A stretch of 64,000 nt of DNA from assembly GCF_902506345.1 (NCBI RefSeq), contig NZ_LR733413.1, forward strand, positions 2,853,974 through 2,917,973. Reading direction: 5' to 3'. Of this stretch, positions 53,908 to 63,155 are shown in pieces (the first letter of the stretch is position 1; each line of letters starts with the position of its first letter). The position numbers and the translations under genes are program-made. The notes beneath the pieces are model-generated. The model had not been told where the DNA came from. It did no database searches and worked only from the letters and a program-made list of their open reading frames with translations. The stretch is from Flavobacterium sp. 9R. GTDB lineage: Bacteria > Bacteroidota > Bacteroidia > Flavobacteriales > Flavobacteriaceae.

Positions 53908-56064
53908 ATGAAAAGAATTTTACTTTTTGCAGATGTATTGATGATTCCTACTAATCAAAGAAAAAGATCAAGGGGTTTAAGAATAGGGTTGAACAGTGTT
54001 TTTATTGGTAAAGCTTTTTCTTATATGCTTCTGTTTTTTCTAATTTTATTTTCTACAAAAAACTATGGGCAGTGCGCTTATCCAACAGGCGCTACACAAT
54101 TTGGCAGTACTATAACTTATTGTATTGATAATTCTGGAACTATTTCAAACAATGTTCCAGCTGGAAGGTTTGTACTTTTAAATGTAATTCAGGGATTTAC
54201 TTATCGGTTTCGCATAAATAATGTTTTTGGAGGGACTGATCCCAATGAAATTGTTTCAATTTATAACGCTGCAAATAATAATGGGTTAGCTACTTCAGCT
54301 GGTAGTGGAGGTGTTGATTTTAACTGGACAGCTACCTTATCAGGACAAGTAAAAGTCTTAATTTCTAGAGGAGGAACTGCTCCTAGCGGTTGTGTTAATG
54401 ATGGTTCTGGACCTGCTAGGTTGCAAATTAATTTAACCTCTATTGGAAATAATATAGACAGTCAAACTGCATTTGGTACTAATACATGGCGAGGACACAT
54501 TTATAATGCTGGCGGAAGTACACCAGCGCCTTTTACTAATGCTAATTATGCTGGATATTATGATATAGCGTCGGAGACTATAGCTGAAGGTTTCGGTGGT
54601 GATACTGCTTGTTTTTCTGTTCTCTCACAGGGTAGTCAGAGAGCTACTATGTACACCGAGGGTTATGCGGTTAGATATCGAATGAAAACGACAAGATCTG
54701 GTTGTTATTTTGTAAATTTTAGAGGTGATGATGGAATTCGACTAACGCTTAATGGCACTTCTGTATTTGATAGATGGGTAGAGCAAGGACCAACAAACTA
54801 TAGTAGTGTTTTGGTTCGTTTAGATGGTGATGACGATTTTGTGTTGGATTATTATGAAAATGGAGGTCAAAATGAAGTAGGGTTCTCATTGACCCCATTT
54901 GATGCAAATGCAAATACCATAACGGCACCAACAACAGTAAATTTATGCTCTAATGGTAATCCTTCCGTTATTGAAGGTTCATTGCAGTACAGTTCAGCGG
55001 ATGCTACTTTCCAGAATCCTCAACTTAATTTTCAATGGCAACTATCAACAGATGGTGGTGCATATGCAAATATTTCTGGAGCAACAGGAAGAACTTACGA
55101 TCCACCCGCTATTGCAAATGCAACTTCTGCAAACATTGTAAGGAGATTTAAAAGGTTAGTCACTTTAAATACTGCAAATGTTCCAGATATCAATGGAGTA
55201 AGAACTAATTGTTTGTATAATGAAAGTAATGTTGTAACTATTACTACTTCGCCTGCAACGCCAGCAACACCTGGAACAATATCTGGAACTACTGGTCAAT
55301 GTCCTGCTGTTACTGGTCAAGTTTATTCAATTGCTGCTGTGACCAATGCACTTTCTTACACTTGGGCAGTTCCTACAGGTTGGTCGATTACCTCAGGTCA
55401 GGGCACCAATAGTATTACTTTAACTACAGGCTCTGCTGGTCAGAATGGTAATGTAAGTGTCACGGCAACAAATGGATGCGGGACTAGTACTGCGAGAACT
55501 TTGGCGGTAACGGTAAATGCAGCACCAACGATTGCAGCAATTTCAACACCAGCAGCATTGTGTTCAGGAGGTTCGTTGAATCCAACTGCTCCGACAGTTA
55601 CCGCTAACGGTTCAACAGTTACCGCCTCTGGCTGGCAATTAGAGACAGCTGTTGCAAGTGGCACCTATTCAAATTTGACAGTTCCTTATACGGTTGCATT
55701 TGCAGACAATGGAAAAAGAATCCGATATTATGCTACCAATACTTGTGGGACTACCAACAGTAATGTTGTAACACTAACAGTAAATGCAGCACCAACGATT
55801 GCAGCAATTTCAGCTCCAGCCGTATTGTGTTCAGGAGGTTCGTTGAATCCAACTGCTCCGACAGTTACCGCTAACGGTTCAACAGTTACCGCCTCTGGCT
55901 GGCAATTGGAGACAGCTGTTGCAAGTGGCACCTATTCAAATTTGACAGTTCCTTATACGGTTGCATTTGCAGACAATGGAAAAAGAATCCGATATTATGC
56001 TACCAATACTTGTGGGACTACCAACAGTAATGTTGAAAGTCCTAATCGGGGCATAAGTAGCTAA
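53908..56064 (+). CDS. Large secreted adhesin-like protein, 3' end replaced by a repeat
   Basis: 718 aa from ATG 53908, which precedes a long signal peptide ending TKNYGQC. Then a beta-rich N-terminal domain (CAYPTGATQFGSTITYC), a PA14-like region (YFVNFRGDDGIRLTLNG), an Ig/PKD-like stretch (PGTISGTTGQCPAVTGQVYSI), and two nearly identical 89-aa repeats (267-bp period, about 55510-56035) containing LCSGGSLNPTAPTVTANGS. Such Bacteroidota surface proteins normally run on to many repeats and a type IX C-terminal sorting domain. Here the second repeat breaks at 56035 and the last nine codons come from the 111-bp block also found at 17-127. Without a CTD it could not be anchored. Truncation or misassembly. 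Confidence 0.8.
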   Translation: MKRILLFADVLMIPTNQRKRSRGLRIGLNSVFIGKAFSYMLLFFLILFSTKNYGQCAYPTGATQFGSTITYCIDNSGTISNNVPAGRFVLLNVIQGFTYRFRINNVFGGTDPNEIVSIYNAANNNGLATSAGSGGVDFNWTATLSGQVKVLISRGGTAPSGCVNDGSGPARLQINLTSIGNNIDSQTAFGTNTWRGHIYNAGGSTPAPFTNANYAGYYDIASETIAEGFGGDTACFSVLSQGSQRATMYTEGYAVRYRMKTTRSGCYFVNFRGDDGIRLTLNGTSVFDRWVEQGPTNYSSVLVRLDGDDDFVLDYYENGGQNEVGFSLTPFDANANTITAPTTVNLCSNGNPSVIEGSLQYSSADATFQNPQLNFQWQLSTDGGAYANISGATGRTYDPPAIANATSANIVRRFKRLVTLNTANVPDINGVRTNCLYNESNVVTITTSPATPATPGTISGTTGQCPAVTGQVYSIAAVTNALSYTWAVPTGWSITSGQGTNSITLTTGSAGQNGNVSVTATNGCGTSTARTLAVTVNAAPTIAAISTPAALCSGGSLNPTAPTVTANGSTVTASGWQLETAVASGTYSNLTVPYTVAFADNGKRIRYYATNTCGTTNSNVVTLTVNAAPTIAAISAPAVLCSGGSLNPTAPTVTANGSTVTASGWQLETAVASGTYSNLTVPYTVAFADNGKRIRYYATNTCGTTNSNVESPNRGISS
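55510..56035 (+). repeat. Two near-identical 267-bp coding repeats
   Basis: Copy offset is 267 bp (89 codons); only a few bases differ (for example tcaacaccagcagca versus tcagctccagccgta). High identity points to recent duplication and makes short-read assembly of this gene unreliable. Confidence 0.9.
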
Positions 56065-56146
56065 CTTTGATCGAAGAGAAGGTTCACTTTGTCAGTTTGG
56101 TTGTTGATTAAAAGTAATTTAAATTTATTTAGCAAATCTAAAGGAT
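56036..56146 (+). repeat. Second copy of the 111-bp block
   Basis: Identical to 17-127. The left arm of the 9-21/67-79 inverted repeat is missing here: the block is joined directly to the adhesin repeat at 56035/56036 with essentially no overlap. It supplies the adhesin stop codon (56062-56064). Confidence 0.9.
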
Positions 56147-56248
56147 TGTAGTGGAAATCCTTATGGCCCGGGGTTCGGGGCATAAGATTGCATCGGAAAG
56201 CGGGACCGTTGTTTCCTGAGAAAGCCTATTTTTTCTGCTCTTAATTAT
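56140..56248 (+). ncRNA. Hairpin-rich element, copy 2 (candidate structured RNA)
   Basis: GGAT(56143)/ATCC(56157) small hairpin with AGTGG; stem CTTATGGCCCG (56160-56170) with CGGGGCATAAG (56176-56186), one G-G mismatch, and the same GGGTT loop as copy 1; then AGCGGGA and a conserved tail CCTATT...CTGCTCTTA (56225-56243). Both arms of the stem differ from copy 1 but still pair. Lies 3' of the adhesin on its strand and touches the 3' end of the opposite-strand GT51 gene. Confidence 0.55.
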
Positions 56249-56249
56249 T

Positions 56250-58223
56250 TTAAAATTCAAACGGCAATTCTGTGGCCAAGGAATCAACCGGGATTTGTGT
56301 ACTGTCTGGCACTCGCAGTTTGATGAATGATTTGGCTTGACCGGTAATGAAGAAAGGTTTCGATTTGTAGATGGAATCCTCTGGCGCAAGTAGGCCTCGT
56401 CTGTTCATTAGATTGGTCAGGTACAATTGCTGTTTTGTGGCATAGTCTTTCAAGTTACCTTCGTCATTGAATTGGTACATAAATTTGCGAGGACTCGGGA
56501 TGATTCTAGCCAAGTACAAACATTCGTTCAAGTCTAATTCGGCAGGTGTTTTTTGGAAATAAAAACGACTTGCCTCGCCAATTCCGTATACATCTGGCCC
56601 CCATTCGATGATATTGAAATACACTTCGAGCATTCGCTCTTTGCTTACCACTCGGTTGTTTTCGAGGATGTAAACCAATAAAATTTCTTCTAATTTTCTA
56701 GACAAGGTTTTTTCGCGGGTCAAGAATACATTTTTGACCAATTGCATACTGATGGTACTCGCACCACGAGCAAATTTTTTGGTTCGAATGTTTTTGATAA
56801 TCGATTGTTTGAAGGCTTCGTTGATGAAACCTCTGTGGTGAAAAAAGGAAGGGTCCTCGGTAGTGAGCACACATTTTTGTAAATAGGGCGAAATTTGGTC
56901 CAAAGGGGTGTAATCCGGATTTTCTGTTCCTACTTGAATTGGGCGCTGCAATACGTTTTTGATGATAGCTCGGTACACAAATTCGCCATTGAGTTTCGTT
57001 AAATTGGCTTTGCCGTATTTGGTAATTCGGAGGTTTTCTTTATTTAATTTGCTATCAAAAACCAGTTGATACGGTTTATTTTTATTGAATTTAAAATCCA
57101 AGTTGTATTCAAAATTGCCTTGAGCTTCCATCCCTTGGAAGTTCGTAAATAAACCATCAGGAAGCGAAACAATGAAATCTTGTGCCTTCATTTTTGGGAT
57201 GCTTACTTGCAATTTATAGATGGTATCCGATTCGGTTTCGTAAGCCATATACGGATTCAATTTTATTTTGTTGAGTTGCAGTGTTGAGCTTTTATCAATA
57301 GAAATAAAGTCAGAACCCAGAAGAAAACGGTAGTCAAAACGCGCTTTTTTGATTACTACATCTTTGTTGGCAATTTTGGGGTGATTTACGTGCAAATTGG
57401 TTATGGTAGCAAAACCATCTAAATGGAATTCGCCCATCGTTTTTTCGATGTTGTCAACATTCAAATGAATCGAATCAAAACTCGATTTGAGATTGTAGCG
57501 CTCGTCTACATAAGGCAAACGAATGGCGCCAGTATCTTTATTGAAAATGCGAATATCGGCTTTTCTGTTTCTTGGGTCGGCCAAGCCTTTCATACTCAGA
57601 TGTTGCTTGAAAGTACCCGTTTCTACCGTGATTAAGGAGTTGAGCTCTTGATTGTCTAAAGTTAGTTTTTCGATATCGATAATTGCTTTTTTGCCATTAT
57701 CGTCAATCTTGAAAGCTAATTTTTCGATGCTCATATCTGTTGGAACCAAGTTGAGCAGTCTCGAAATCATTCGGTAAGCTGTTGCGGCATAATCGGTTTT
57801 GCTATCGGAGTTTTCTAGATTGAGTTCTTCATCTTTCTTTAAAAAAGCATCAAAATTTTTGACCTTTCCTTTTTTCACCAATTGAATGTATCCTTCTTTT
57901 AGTTCCAAAGATTGCAATTGAATGTTACCAATAAAAAGATTCCAAAAGCTTATACTGGTTTTCAGTTTTTTGATATTCAAAAGGGTATCAGCGTTTTTTG
58001 GAGCTAGCACTACATCGTACAAATCGATACCGTTTAATCCATCAAAAGAGGCTTTTTTTACGGTAAAGTTACTGTTGTATTGTTGCGTCATTTTGGTCGA
58101 AACTTTATCTAACGCTTGGTTTAAAAGCGAGTCTCTAAAGAAAATAAAACCGCCCACCACGAGTAGTAGTACAGCTAAAAGTATTTTGGCTGCCAAAAGC
58201 AGTTTTTGTTTGTTTGTTCTCAT
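56250..58223 (-). CDS. AsmA-like / GT51 peptidoglycan glycosyltransferase fusion
   Basis: 657 aa. N-terminal membrane anchor (about residues 8-29), then about 380 residues of AsmA/TamB-like beta-rich sequence (DKVSTKMTQQYNSNFTVKKASFDGLNGIDLYDVVL, typical AsmA opening), then a GT51 domain from about residue 420: TTEDPSFFHHRGF (catalytic Glu), ARGASTISMQLVKN (usually STITQQ; Gln replaced by Met), and EVYFNIIEWGPDVYGIGEASRFYF. No transpeptidase domain. GT51 polymerises lipid II in the periplasm. The AsmA-type N-terminus is not part of classical MtgA. The -7 box TACTTTTG is at 58246-58253 (minus). Confidence 0.88.
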   Translation of the reverse strand: MRTNKQKLLLAAKILLAVLLLVVGGFIFFRDSLLNQALDKVSTKMTQQYNSNFTVKKASFDGLNGIDLYDVVLAPKNADTLLNIKKLKTSISFWNLFIGNIQLQSLELKEGYIQLVKKGKVKNFDAFLKKDEELNLENSDSKTDYAATAYRMISRLLNLVPTDMSIEKLAFKIDDNGKKAIIDIEKLTLDNQELNSLITVETGTFKQHLSMKGLADPRNRKADIRIFNKDTGAIRLPYVDERYNLKSSFDSIHLNVDNIEKTMGEFHLDGFATITNLHVNHPKIANKDVVIKKARFDYRFLLGSDFISIDKSSTLQLNKIKLNPYMAYETESDTIYKLQVSIPKMKAQDFIVSLPDGLFTNFQGMEAQGNFEYNLDFKFNKNKPYQLVFDSKLNKENLRITKYGKANLTKLNGEFVYRAIIKNVLQRPIQVGTENPDYTPLDQISPYLQKCVLTTEDPSFFHHRGFINEAFKQSIIKNIRTKKFARGASTISMQLVKNVFLTREKTLSRKLEEILLVYILENNRVVSKERMLEVYFNIIEWGPDVYGIGEASRFYFQKTPAELDLNECLYLARIIPSPRKFMYQFNDEGNLKDYATKQQLYLTNLMNRRGLLAPEDSIYKSKPFFITGQAKSFIKLRVPDSTQIPVDSLATELPFEF

Positions 58224-58245
58224 ATCACGGTTTTCACTTCGGGTG

Positions 58246-58253
58246 CAAAAGTA
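58246..58253 (-). promoter_or_regulatory. -7 box of the AsmA/GT51 gene
   Basis: TACTTTTG on the minus strand, 22 bp before the ATG, separating this gene from the cyclo-ligase that ends 8 bp further upstream. Confidence 0.45.
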
Positions 58254-58260
58254 TCTTATT

Positions 58261-58833
58261 TTATGTTAAGATAAATTTAAAAATGCTGTGCGGGCTTACA
58301 CAATAATCCAATTGAATATCATTCTCAAAAACATCATTTATTTGTTCTTCGGGTTCAAAGAATGATAGGCCAATTTTTAAAGTTTCGGGAGAACATTCGG
58401 AGAGAAATTGGTCATAGAACCCTTTGCCATAGCCTACTCGGTTACCCAACTTGTCATAGGCTAATAAAGGTATAAACACCACTTCTATTTGTTTGGAAGG
58501 AATGGCAATACCAGAGACTGGTTCTGGAATTTGATACTCGTTTTTAACGATTTTGGTGTTTTCTGTCAATAAAAAATGCGTCATTTTTCGGGTCTCAAAA
58601 TCGCTTTTTGACAGAATGATTTCTTTGTCTTTTCCAGCTAAAATGTGTAAAAGATATTCGGTATTGATTTCCTTTTGGGGTTCAATAGGTAAAAAAATAT
58701 GAAAATAGGTTTTGTCCCAAATAGGAAGCGATAAAGCTTGGTTGGCGATTTCCAAGCTCATCGATTCTATGTCATTTTCACTAAGTGCTTTTCTGAGTGC
58801 TTTGTATTTAAGCCGTAATTCCTTTTTCAACAT
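58261..58833 (-). CDS. 5-formyltetrahydrofolate cyclo-ligase
   Basis: Converts 5-formyl-THF to 5,10-methenyl-THF with ATP; cytosolic folate salvage. 190 aa. N-terminal KKELRLKYKALRKALS, the FLPIEPQKEINTEYL strand and the C-terminal ATP/Mg site VVFIPLLAYDKLGNRVGYGKGFYDQFL are typical. Its first 26 bp overlap the end of the PLP decarboxylase gene, so translation is coupled. Confidence 0.93.
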   Translation of the reverse strand: MLKKELRLKYKALRKALSENDIESMSLEIANQALSLPIWDKTYFHIFLPIEPQKEINTEYLLHILAGKDKEIILSKSDFETRKMTHFLLTENTKIVKNEYQIPEPVSGIAIPSKQIEVVFIPLLAYDKLGNRVGYGKGFYDQFLSECSPETLKIGLSFFEPEEQINDVFENDIQLDYCVSPHSIFKFILT

Positions 58834-60064
58834 GCATAGTTGCTTTTAATTGGGCTATAAAAGTAGTCAAATGTTCGACTTCTACATGGTCCATAAGCAC
58901 TATTTTGTACCATTTGTTTTCAGCGTTGTGTTGTTGGGGTACCAAATCAAATCTTTCAGCTAAAGCATGATTAATGTTTTTTGCGTCAATGGTTACAATG
59001 TTCATAAAAGGTTCACGGAAATACGGAATGTTGAGTTGGTCCAATTCATTGCATAAAAATTGTGTACGCATTTGCAGAACGCTTACTTTTTCGAACCAAC
59101 CGTGATGACCATAAGCAAATAAAATCATCCAAACTGCTACGGCATTAGAACCCGAGCGACTTCCGCAAAGGGTTAAATCCATACCTTCTACATACTCGGC
59201 TTCTTTAGTCAAGACATTTTCTATTAACCCTTTTCGGCAAATAAAAATCCCTGTGCCATAAGGCGATTGCAGCATTTTATGCGCATCGATGGTGATAGAG
59301 CTAATTTTTGGATTACTAAAATTAAGGGTCGATTGAGGATTGCTGAACGGATAGACAAATCCACCGTAAGCCCCATCAATATGGAGTTTGTATTCTAAAT
59401 GGTGTTTTTCGTAAAGCGCACAATATACTTCGGGATTATCTACAGAACCGAACATAGTGGTTCCCATATTCGCAACGGTAATAAAGTATTTTTTGCCTTT
59501 GTTTTTGGCATCGATTAGCAATTGTTCCAATGCATTTGCATCGATTTCTCTTTGATGAAAAGAAACAGGAACTTTAATCCAATCGAGCATTAAAACATTG
59601 GAGCCTTTGGCAATGGAGTAGTGCGTATCTTCAGAAGCAACGATGGCAATTTCGTTAAGTTGCGCTCCTTTTTGGTTCATAAAATAATTGCGATACATCC
59701 AAATGGCCTGAATATTCGCCTCTGTTCCACCTGGTGAAATATAGCCATCGTAGGAATTGGGTACGGCTTTGAAAATATCGACCGCAATTACATCTAGCAC
59801 TTCACGCTCTATTTGTTGGGTTCCTTTGAATGCTTTTTCTGAGGTGCCCAAGGTATGGCAACCAATATGATTAGGATTGGCTACATAGGTTTGCAGAGTG
59901 GGAGCTTCTTTCAAAAAAGGCGCATCGTCATAAAAAACTTTTCCGTCCAATTTTGAAGCTGGATACCCCAAAGAAATATCTTTAGAAAAATTTACATTTT
60001 CTTCTAATGCTTTTTGAATGCGCTCTTTGCGTTCTTTTTGGTCTAATTTTTTCCAGTGCAACAT
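58808..60064 (-). CDS. Group II PLP-dependent decarboxylase
   Basis: 418 aa, pyridoxal-dependent decarboxylase family (glutamate/histidine/aromatic amino-acid decarboxylase relatives). YISPGGTEANIQAIWMYRNYF binds PLP, HIDGAYGGFVYPFS gives the Asp contacting the pyridine N, and the Schiff-base lysine is in ITIDAHKMLQSPYGTG (near residue 260). The substrate is not readable; histidine, glutamate or aspartate are candidates. The -7 box TACCTTTG is at 60081-60088. Coupled to the cyclo-ligase, a metabolic link I cannot explain. Confidence 0.85.
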   Translation of the reverse strand: MLHWKKLDQKERKERIQKALEENVNFSKDISLGYPASKLDGKVFYDDAPFLKEAPTLQTYVANPNHIGCHTLGTSEKAFKGTQQIEREVLDVIAVDIFKAVPNSYDGYISPGGTEANIQAIWMYRNYFMNQKGAQLNEIAIVASEDTHYSIAKGSNVLMLDWIKVPVSFHQREIDANALEQLLIDAKNKGKKYFITVANMGTTMFGSVDNPEVYCALYEKHHLEYKLHIDGAYGGFVYPFSNPQSTLNFSNPKISSITIDAHKMLQSPYGTGIFICRKGLIENVLTKEAEYVEGMDLTLCGSRSGSNAVAVWMILFAYGHHGWFEKVSVLQMRTQFLCNELDQLNIPYFREPFMNIVTIDAKNINHALAERFDLVPQQHNAENKWYKIVLMDHVEVEHLTTFIAQLKATMHVEKGITA

Positions 60065-60080
60065 ACCTCTATTTTTTCTA

Positions 60081-60088
60081 CAAAGGTA
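60081..60088 (-). promoter_or_regulatory. -7 box of the decarboxylase gene
   Basis: TACCTTTG on the minus strand, 16 bp before the ATG. Confidence 0.45.
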
Positions 60089-60139
60089 AAGGGCGTTTTA
60101 GAATTAGAATATGACTTTTGTTAGGTTTTGGACGATTTG

Positions 60140-61165
60140 CTATAGCTCCATAAACGAGGCAATTTGCGCTTCGGGTTTGCTTGTTGCTTTGTTTTTTTCA
60201 GGAACCAACGAAGTAGACAAGTGAAAAATAGCATCTCCTTCGTAAACTATAGGCGATTGATTGCTGTTGATTACGTAACCATCATTGGGCGCTTTGATTT
60301 TGCGTTCAAATTTCCCAAAGGGGTCTGTTATGGTCGCGAGAATGGTTCCTTTTTTTACAAACGTGCCTATAGTATTGTAGTCGTGAAGCATTCCGGAACA
60401 CTTGGCTCTAACCCAATTCGATTTTTCGATGTAAATGGTTTTGTTTTCTGGAACTTCGATAGTGTGTTTGGGGTCTAACATATCTAGGTAGGCTAGCACT
60501 CGTTTTACGCCATTAATCCCTTCATTGGCCACTTCTTTATTGATGTCTAATGATTTTCCACCCTCGAAAAGGAGCATTTTTATATTCATTTTGGTACTCG
60601 AGTTTCGGAATGAACCTCCAATGTTTTTGGAATACAAAGTAAACGGTGCATTGAAGGTATCGGCCAATAGTTTTAATTCGGGGTCGTTTTCGGCTAAGCG
60701 AATTTGTGGAGCATTGAATCTACTGGCGCCTCCAGCGTGAAAATCAATGGCATAATGCACTTCGGGCATAACTTCGTTTAGAATGTGAAAGGCAAATCTA
60801 CTCGCCAATGATCCCTTTTTACTTCCTGGAAAAGAGCGATTCAAATCACGACCATCAGGAAATTCTCGGGAACGATTCACAAATCCATACATATTAATAA
60901 TAGGAATGCAAATAATGGTGCCGCGTTTGGGTTTGTTTATTTTTTTGCTAATGAGTTGTCGCACGATTTCGATTCCATTGATTTCATCTCCGTGAATACC
61001 CGCTGAGAAAAGCACGACGGGCCCGTCAAGTTTAGAACGACGAACTATGATGGGAATATTGAGTTTTGTAGTCGTGTGGAGTCGAGCCATCTCTACGTTG
61101 ATGGTTTTGTTTTCTCCTGGTAAAATGCTTTCGCCAAAAATCGTTATTGGTTTTAAACTTCTCAT
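60140..61165 (-). CDS. Succinylglutamate desuccinylase/aspartoacylase-family (M14) protein
   Basis: 341 aa. Zinc-carboxypeptidase fold: ligands in SAGIHGDEINGIEIVRQL (H and E) and DFHAGGASRFNAP (H), with RDLNRSFPG in between and a C-terminal beta domain (KIKAPNDGYVINSNQSPIVYEGDAIFHL). In many flavobacteria this gene accompanies a RimK-type ligase; none is next to it here. A hydrolase of N-acyl or poly-amino-acid tags is the family expectation. Start ATG 61165 (MRSLKPITIF); the longer TTG start adds two residues only. Confidence 0.88.
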   Translation of the reverse strand: MRSLKPITIFGESILPGENKTINVEMARLHTTTKLNIPIIVRRSKLDGPVVLFSAGIHGDEINGIEIVRQLISKKINKPKRGTIICIPIINMYGFVNRSREFPDGRDLNRSFPGSKKGSLASRFAFHILNEVMPEVHYAIDFHAGGASRFNAPQIRLAENDPELKLLADTFNAPFTLYSKNIGGSFRNSSTKMNIKMLLFEGGKSLDINKEVANEGINGVKRVLAYLDMLDPKHTIEVPENKTIYIEKSNWVRAKCSGMLHDYNTIGTFVKKGTILATITDPFGKFERKIKAPNDGYVINSNQSPIVYEGDAIFHLSTSLVPEKNKATSKPEAQIASFMEL

Positions 61166-61294
61166 AGCCAACTTTAATTGGATAAATATAAAAATTATTA
61201 AGCATTAAAAGGTTTTATTTTATGAATCGCTTTGCATCATTTTTGTCTTAGGAAAGAAAAAGCCAACGCAGAAGTTTTAGAAAAATAGAATTAC

Positions 61295-61302
61295 TAAATT
61301 TG
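61295..61302 (+). promoter_or_regulatory. -7 box of uvrC
   Basis: TAAATTTG, 40 bp before the chosen ATG. The in-frame TTG at 61300 is part of this box and is not a start. Confidence 0.5.
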
Positions 61303-61341
61303 TTCAGAATAAAAAGCGATAGCGAATTTTCTAAAACTACA

Positions 61342-63135
61342 ATGACGCAACCCTCGATAGCCCTTCAAATACAAACCCTTCCTGATAATCCAGGAGTGTA
61401 TCAATATTATGACAAGGAAGGTAAAATTTTATATGTAGGCAAAGCCAAAAACCTAAAAAAAAGGGTATCCTCTTATTTTAACAAAATTCACGATACGGCC
61501 AAAACCAATGTGTTGGTCAAAAAAATTGTGACCATAAAGCACATTGTAGTTCCCACAGAATCCGATGCGTTGTTGTTAGAAAATAACTTAATCAAAACAC
61601 TCCAGCCTCGATATAATGTATTGCTTCGCGATGATAAAAGTTATCCTTGGTTGTGCATCAAAAAAGAACCCTTTTCACGTATTTTTTCTACTCGTAGAAT
61701 GATTAAAGACGGTTCCGAATATTTTGGTCCTTACACGAGTTTCAAGACCGTTAATACGATTTTGGAATTAATCAAAGAGTTGTATCCACTCCGCACTTGT
61801 AATTTTGATTTGAGCCAAAACAACATCAATAGTGGGAAATTTAAAGTGTGTTTAGAATACCATATCGGCAATTGCAAAGGACCTTGTGAAGGTCACGAAA
61901 GCTTAGAGCATTACCAAAAACAAGTAGATGCCATACGTGAAATCCTTAAAGGGAATTTCAAAGAAAGTTTAAAGGATTTTAAGCGAATGATGGTAGATTT
62001 GGCTAGCGAAATGCGGTTTGAAGAAGCACAGAAAATAAAGGAAAAAATTGAGGTTCTAGAAAATTACCAATCCCGTTCTACGATTGTCAATCCGAAAATT
62101 ACGAATATCGATGTGTTTTCGATTGTTTCGGATGAAAGTGCGGCTTTTGTCAATTTCTTGCAAATTTCCCACGGTTCGATTATTCGTTCACATACGATGG
62201 AAATCAAGAAGAAGTTAGCAGAAACGGATGAGGAGTTGTTAGAATTAGCCATTGTAGAACTTAGAGAACGCTTTCATTTATTGTCCAGAGAAGTTATAGT
62301 TCCTTTCGCCATAGATTTGGGTGAAAACATCAAAATAACAGTGCCTCAATTGGGCGATAAAAAACAAATATTGGATTTGTCTATTCGCAACGCTAAGTTT
62401 TATCGCATAGAACAGCTCAAACAATTGCAGATTGTCGACCCAGACCGTCACACCAATCGCATTATGGCGCAAATGCAAAAGGACTTGCGATTGCCTGTAG
62501 AACCAAGGCATATCGAATGTTTTGATAATTCTAATATTCAAGGAACGAATCCTGTGTCGGCTTGTGTGGTTTTTAAAGATGGGAAGCCTAGCAAGAAAGA
62601 TTACCGTCATTTTAATATCAAAACCGTCGAAGGGCCCGATGATTTTGCTTCGATGACTGAGGTGGTGTACCGACGATACAAACGATTATTGGACGAAAAA
62701 GAACCTTTACCACAATTGATAATTATTGATGGAGGAAAAGGACAATTATCTGCGGCCTTAAAAAGTATTGATGAGCTAGGATTGAGAGGGAAAATCACCA
62801 TCATTGGTATTGCCAAACGATTGGAAGAACTCTTTTTTCCAGGAGATTCCATCCCGTTGTATTTGGATAAAAAATCCGAAACATTAAAGGTGATTCAGCA
62901 ATTGCGAAACGAAGCCCACCGATTCGGAATCACACATCATCGTGACAAACGAAGCAAAGCCGCTTTGAATTCTTCCATTGAAAGCATTCCAGGAATAGGC
63001 GAAAAAACAATGACAACTTTGATTCAACATTTCAAAAGTGTTAAAAGATTGCAAATGGCCACAGAAAAAGAAATTTCTGACGTTATAGGAGTGTCGAAAG
63101 CCAAAAAAATTTCCGACTTTTACAAGACAAAATAA
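61342..63135 (+). CDS. uvrC: Excinuclease ABC subunit C
   Basis: Dual-incision nuclease of nucleotide excision repair. 597 aa from ATG 61342. GIY-YIG domain (NPGVYQYYDKEGKILYVGKAKNLKKR), a Cys-containing region (CNFDLSQ...CLEYHIGNCKGPCEG), UVR motif (EMRFEEAQKIKEKIEVLENY), RNase H-like domain (HIECFDNSNIQGTNPVSACVVF, IIDGGKGQLSAAL, RNEAHRFGITHHRDKR) and C-terminal helix-hairpin-helix (SIPGIGEKTMTTLIQHF). Followed 20 bp later by a patatin gene, a usual flavobacterial neighbour. Confidence 0.96.
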   Translation: MTQPSIALQIQTLPDNPGVYQYYDKEGKILYVGKAKNLKKRVSSYFNKIHDTAKTNVLVKKIVTIKHIVVPTESDALLLENNLIKTLQPRYNVLLRDDKSYPWLCIKKEPFSRIFSTRRMIKDGSEYFGPYTSFKTVNTILELIKELYPLRTCNFDLSQNNINSGKFKVCLEYHIGNCKGPCEGHESLEHYQKQVDAIREILKGNFKESLKDFKRMMVDLASEMRFEEAQKIKEKIEVLENYQSRSTIVNPKITNIDVFSIVSDESAAFVNFLQISHGSIIRSHTMEIKKKLAETDEELLELAIVELRERFHLLSREVIVPFAIDLGENIKITVPQLGDKKQILDLSIRNAKFYRIEQLKQLQIVDPDRHTNRIMAQMQKDLRLPVEPRHIECFDNSNIQGTNPVSACVVFKDGKPSKKDYRHFNIKTVEGPDDFASMTEVVYRRYKRLLDEKEPLPQLIIIDGGKGQLSAALKSIDELGLRGKITIIGIAKRLEELFFPGDSIPLYLDKKSETLKVIQQLRNEAHRFGITHHRDKRSKAALNSSIESIPGIGEKTMTTLIQHFKSVKRLQMATEKEISDVIGVSKAKKISDFYKTK

Positions 63136-63155
63136 CGGTATAACATTTCCGATTT

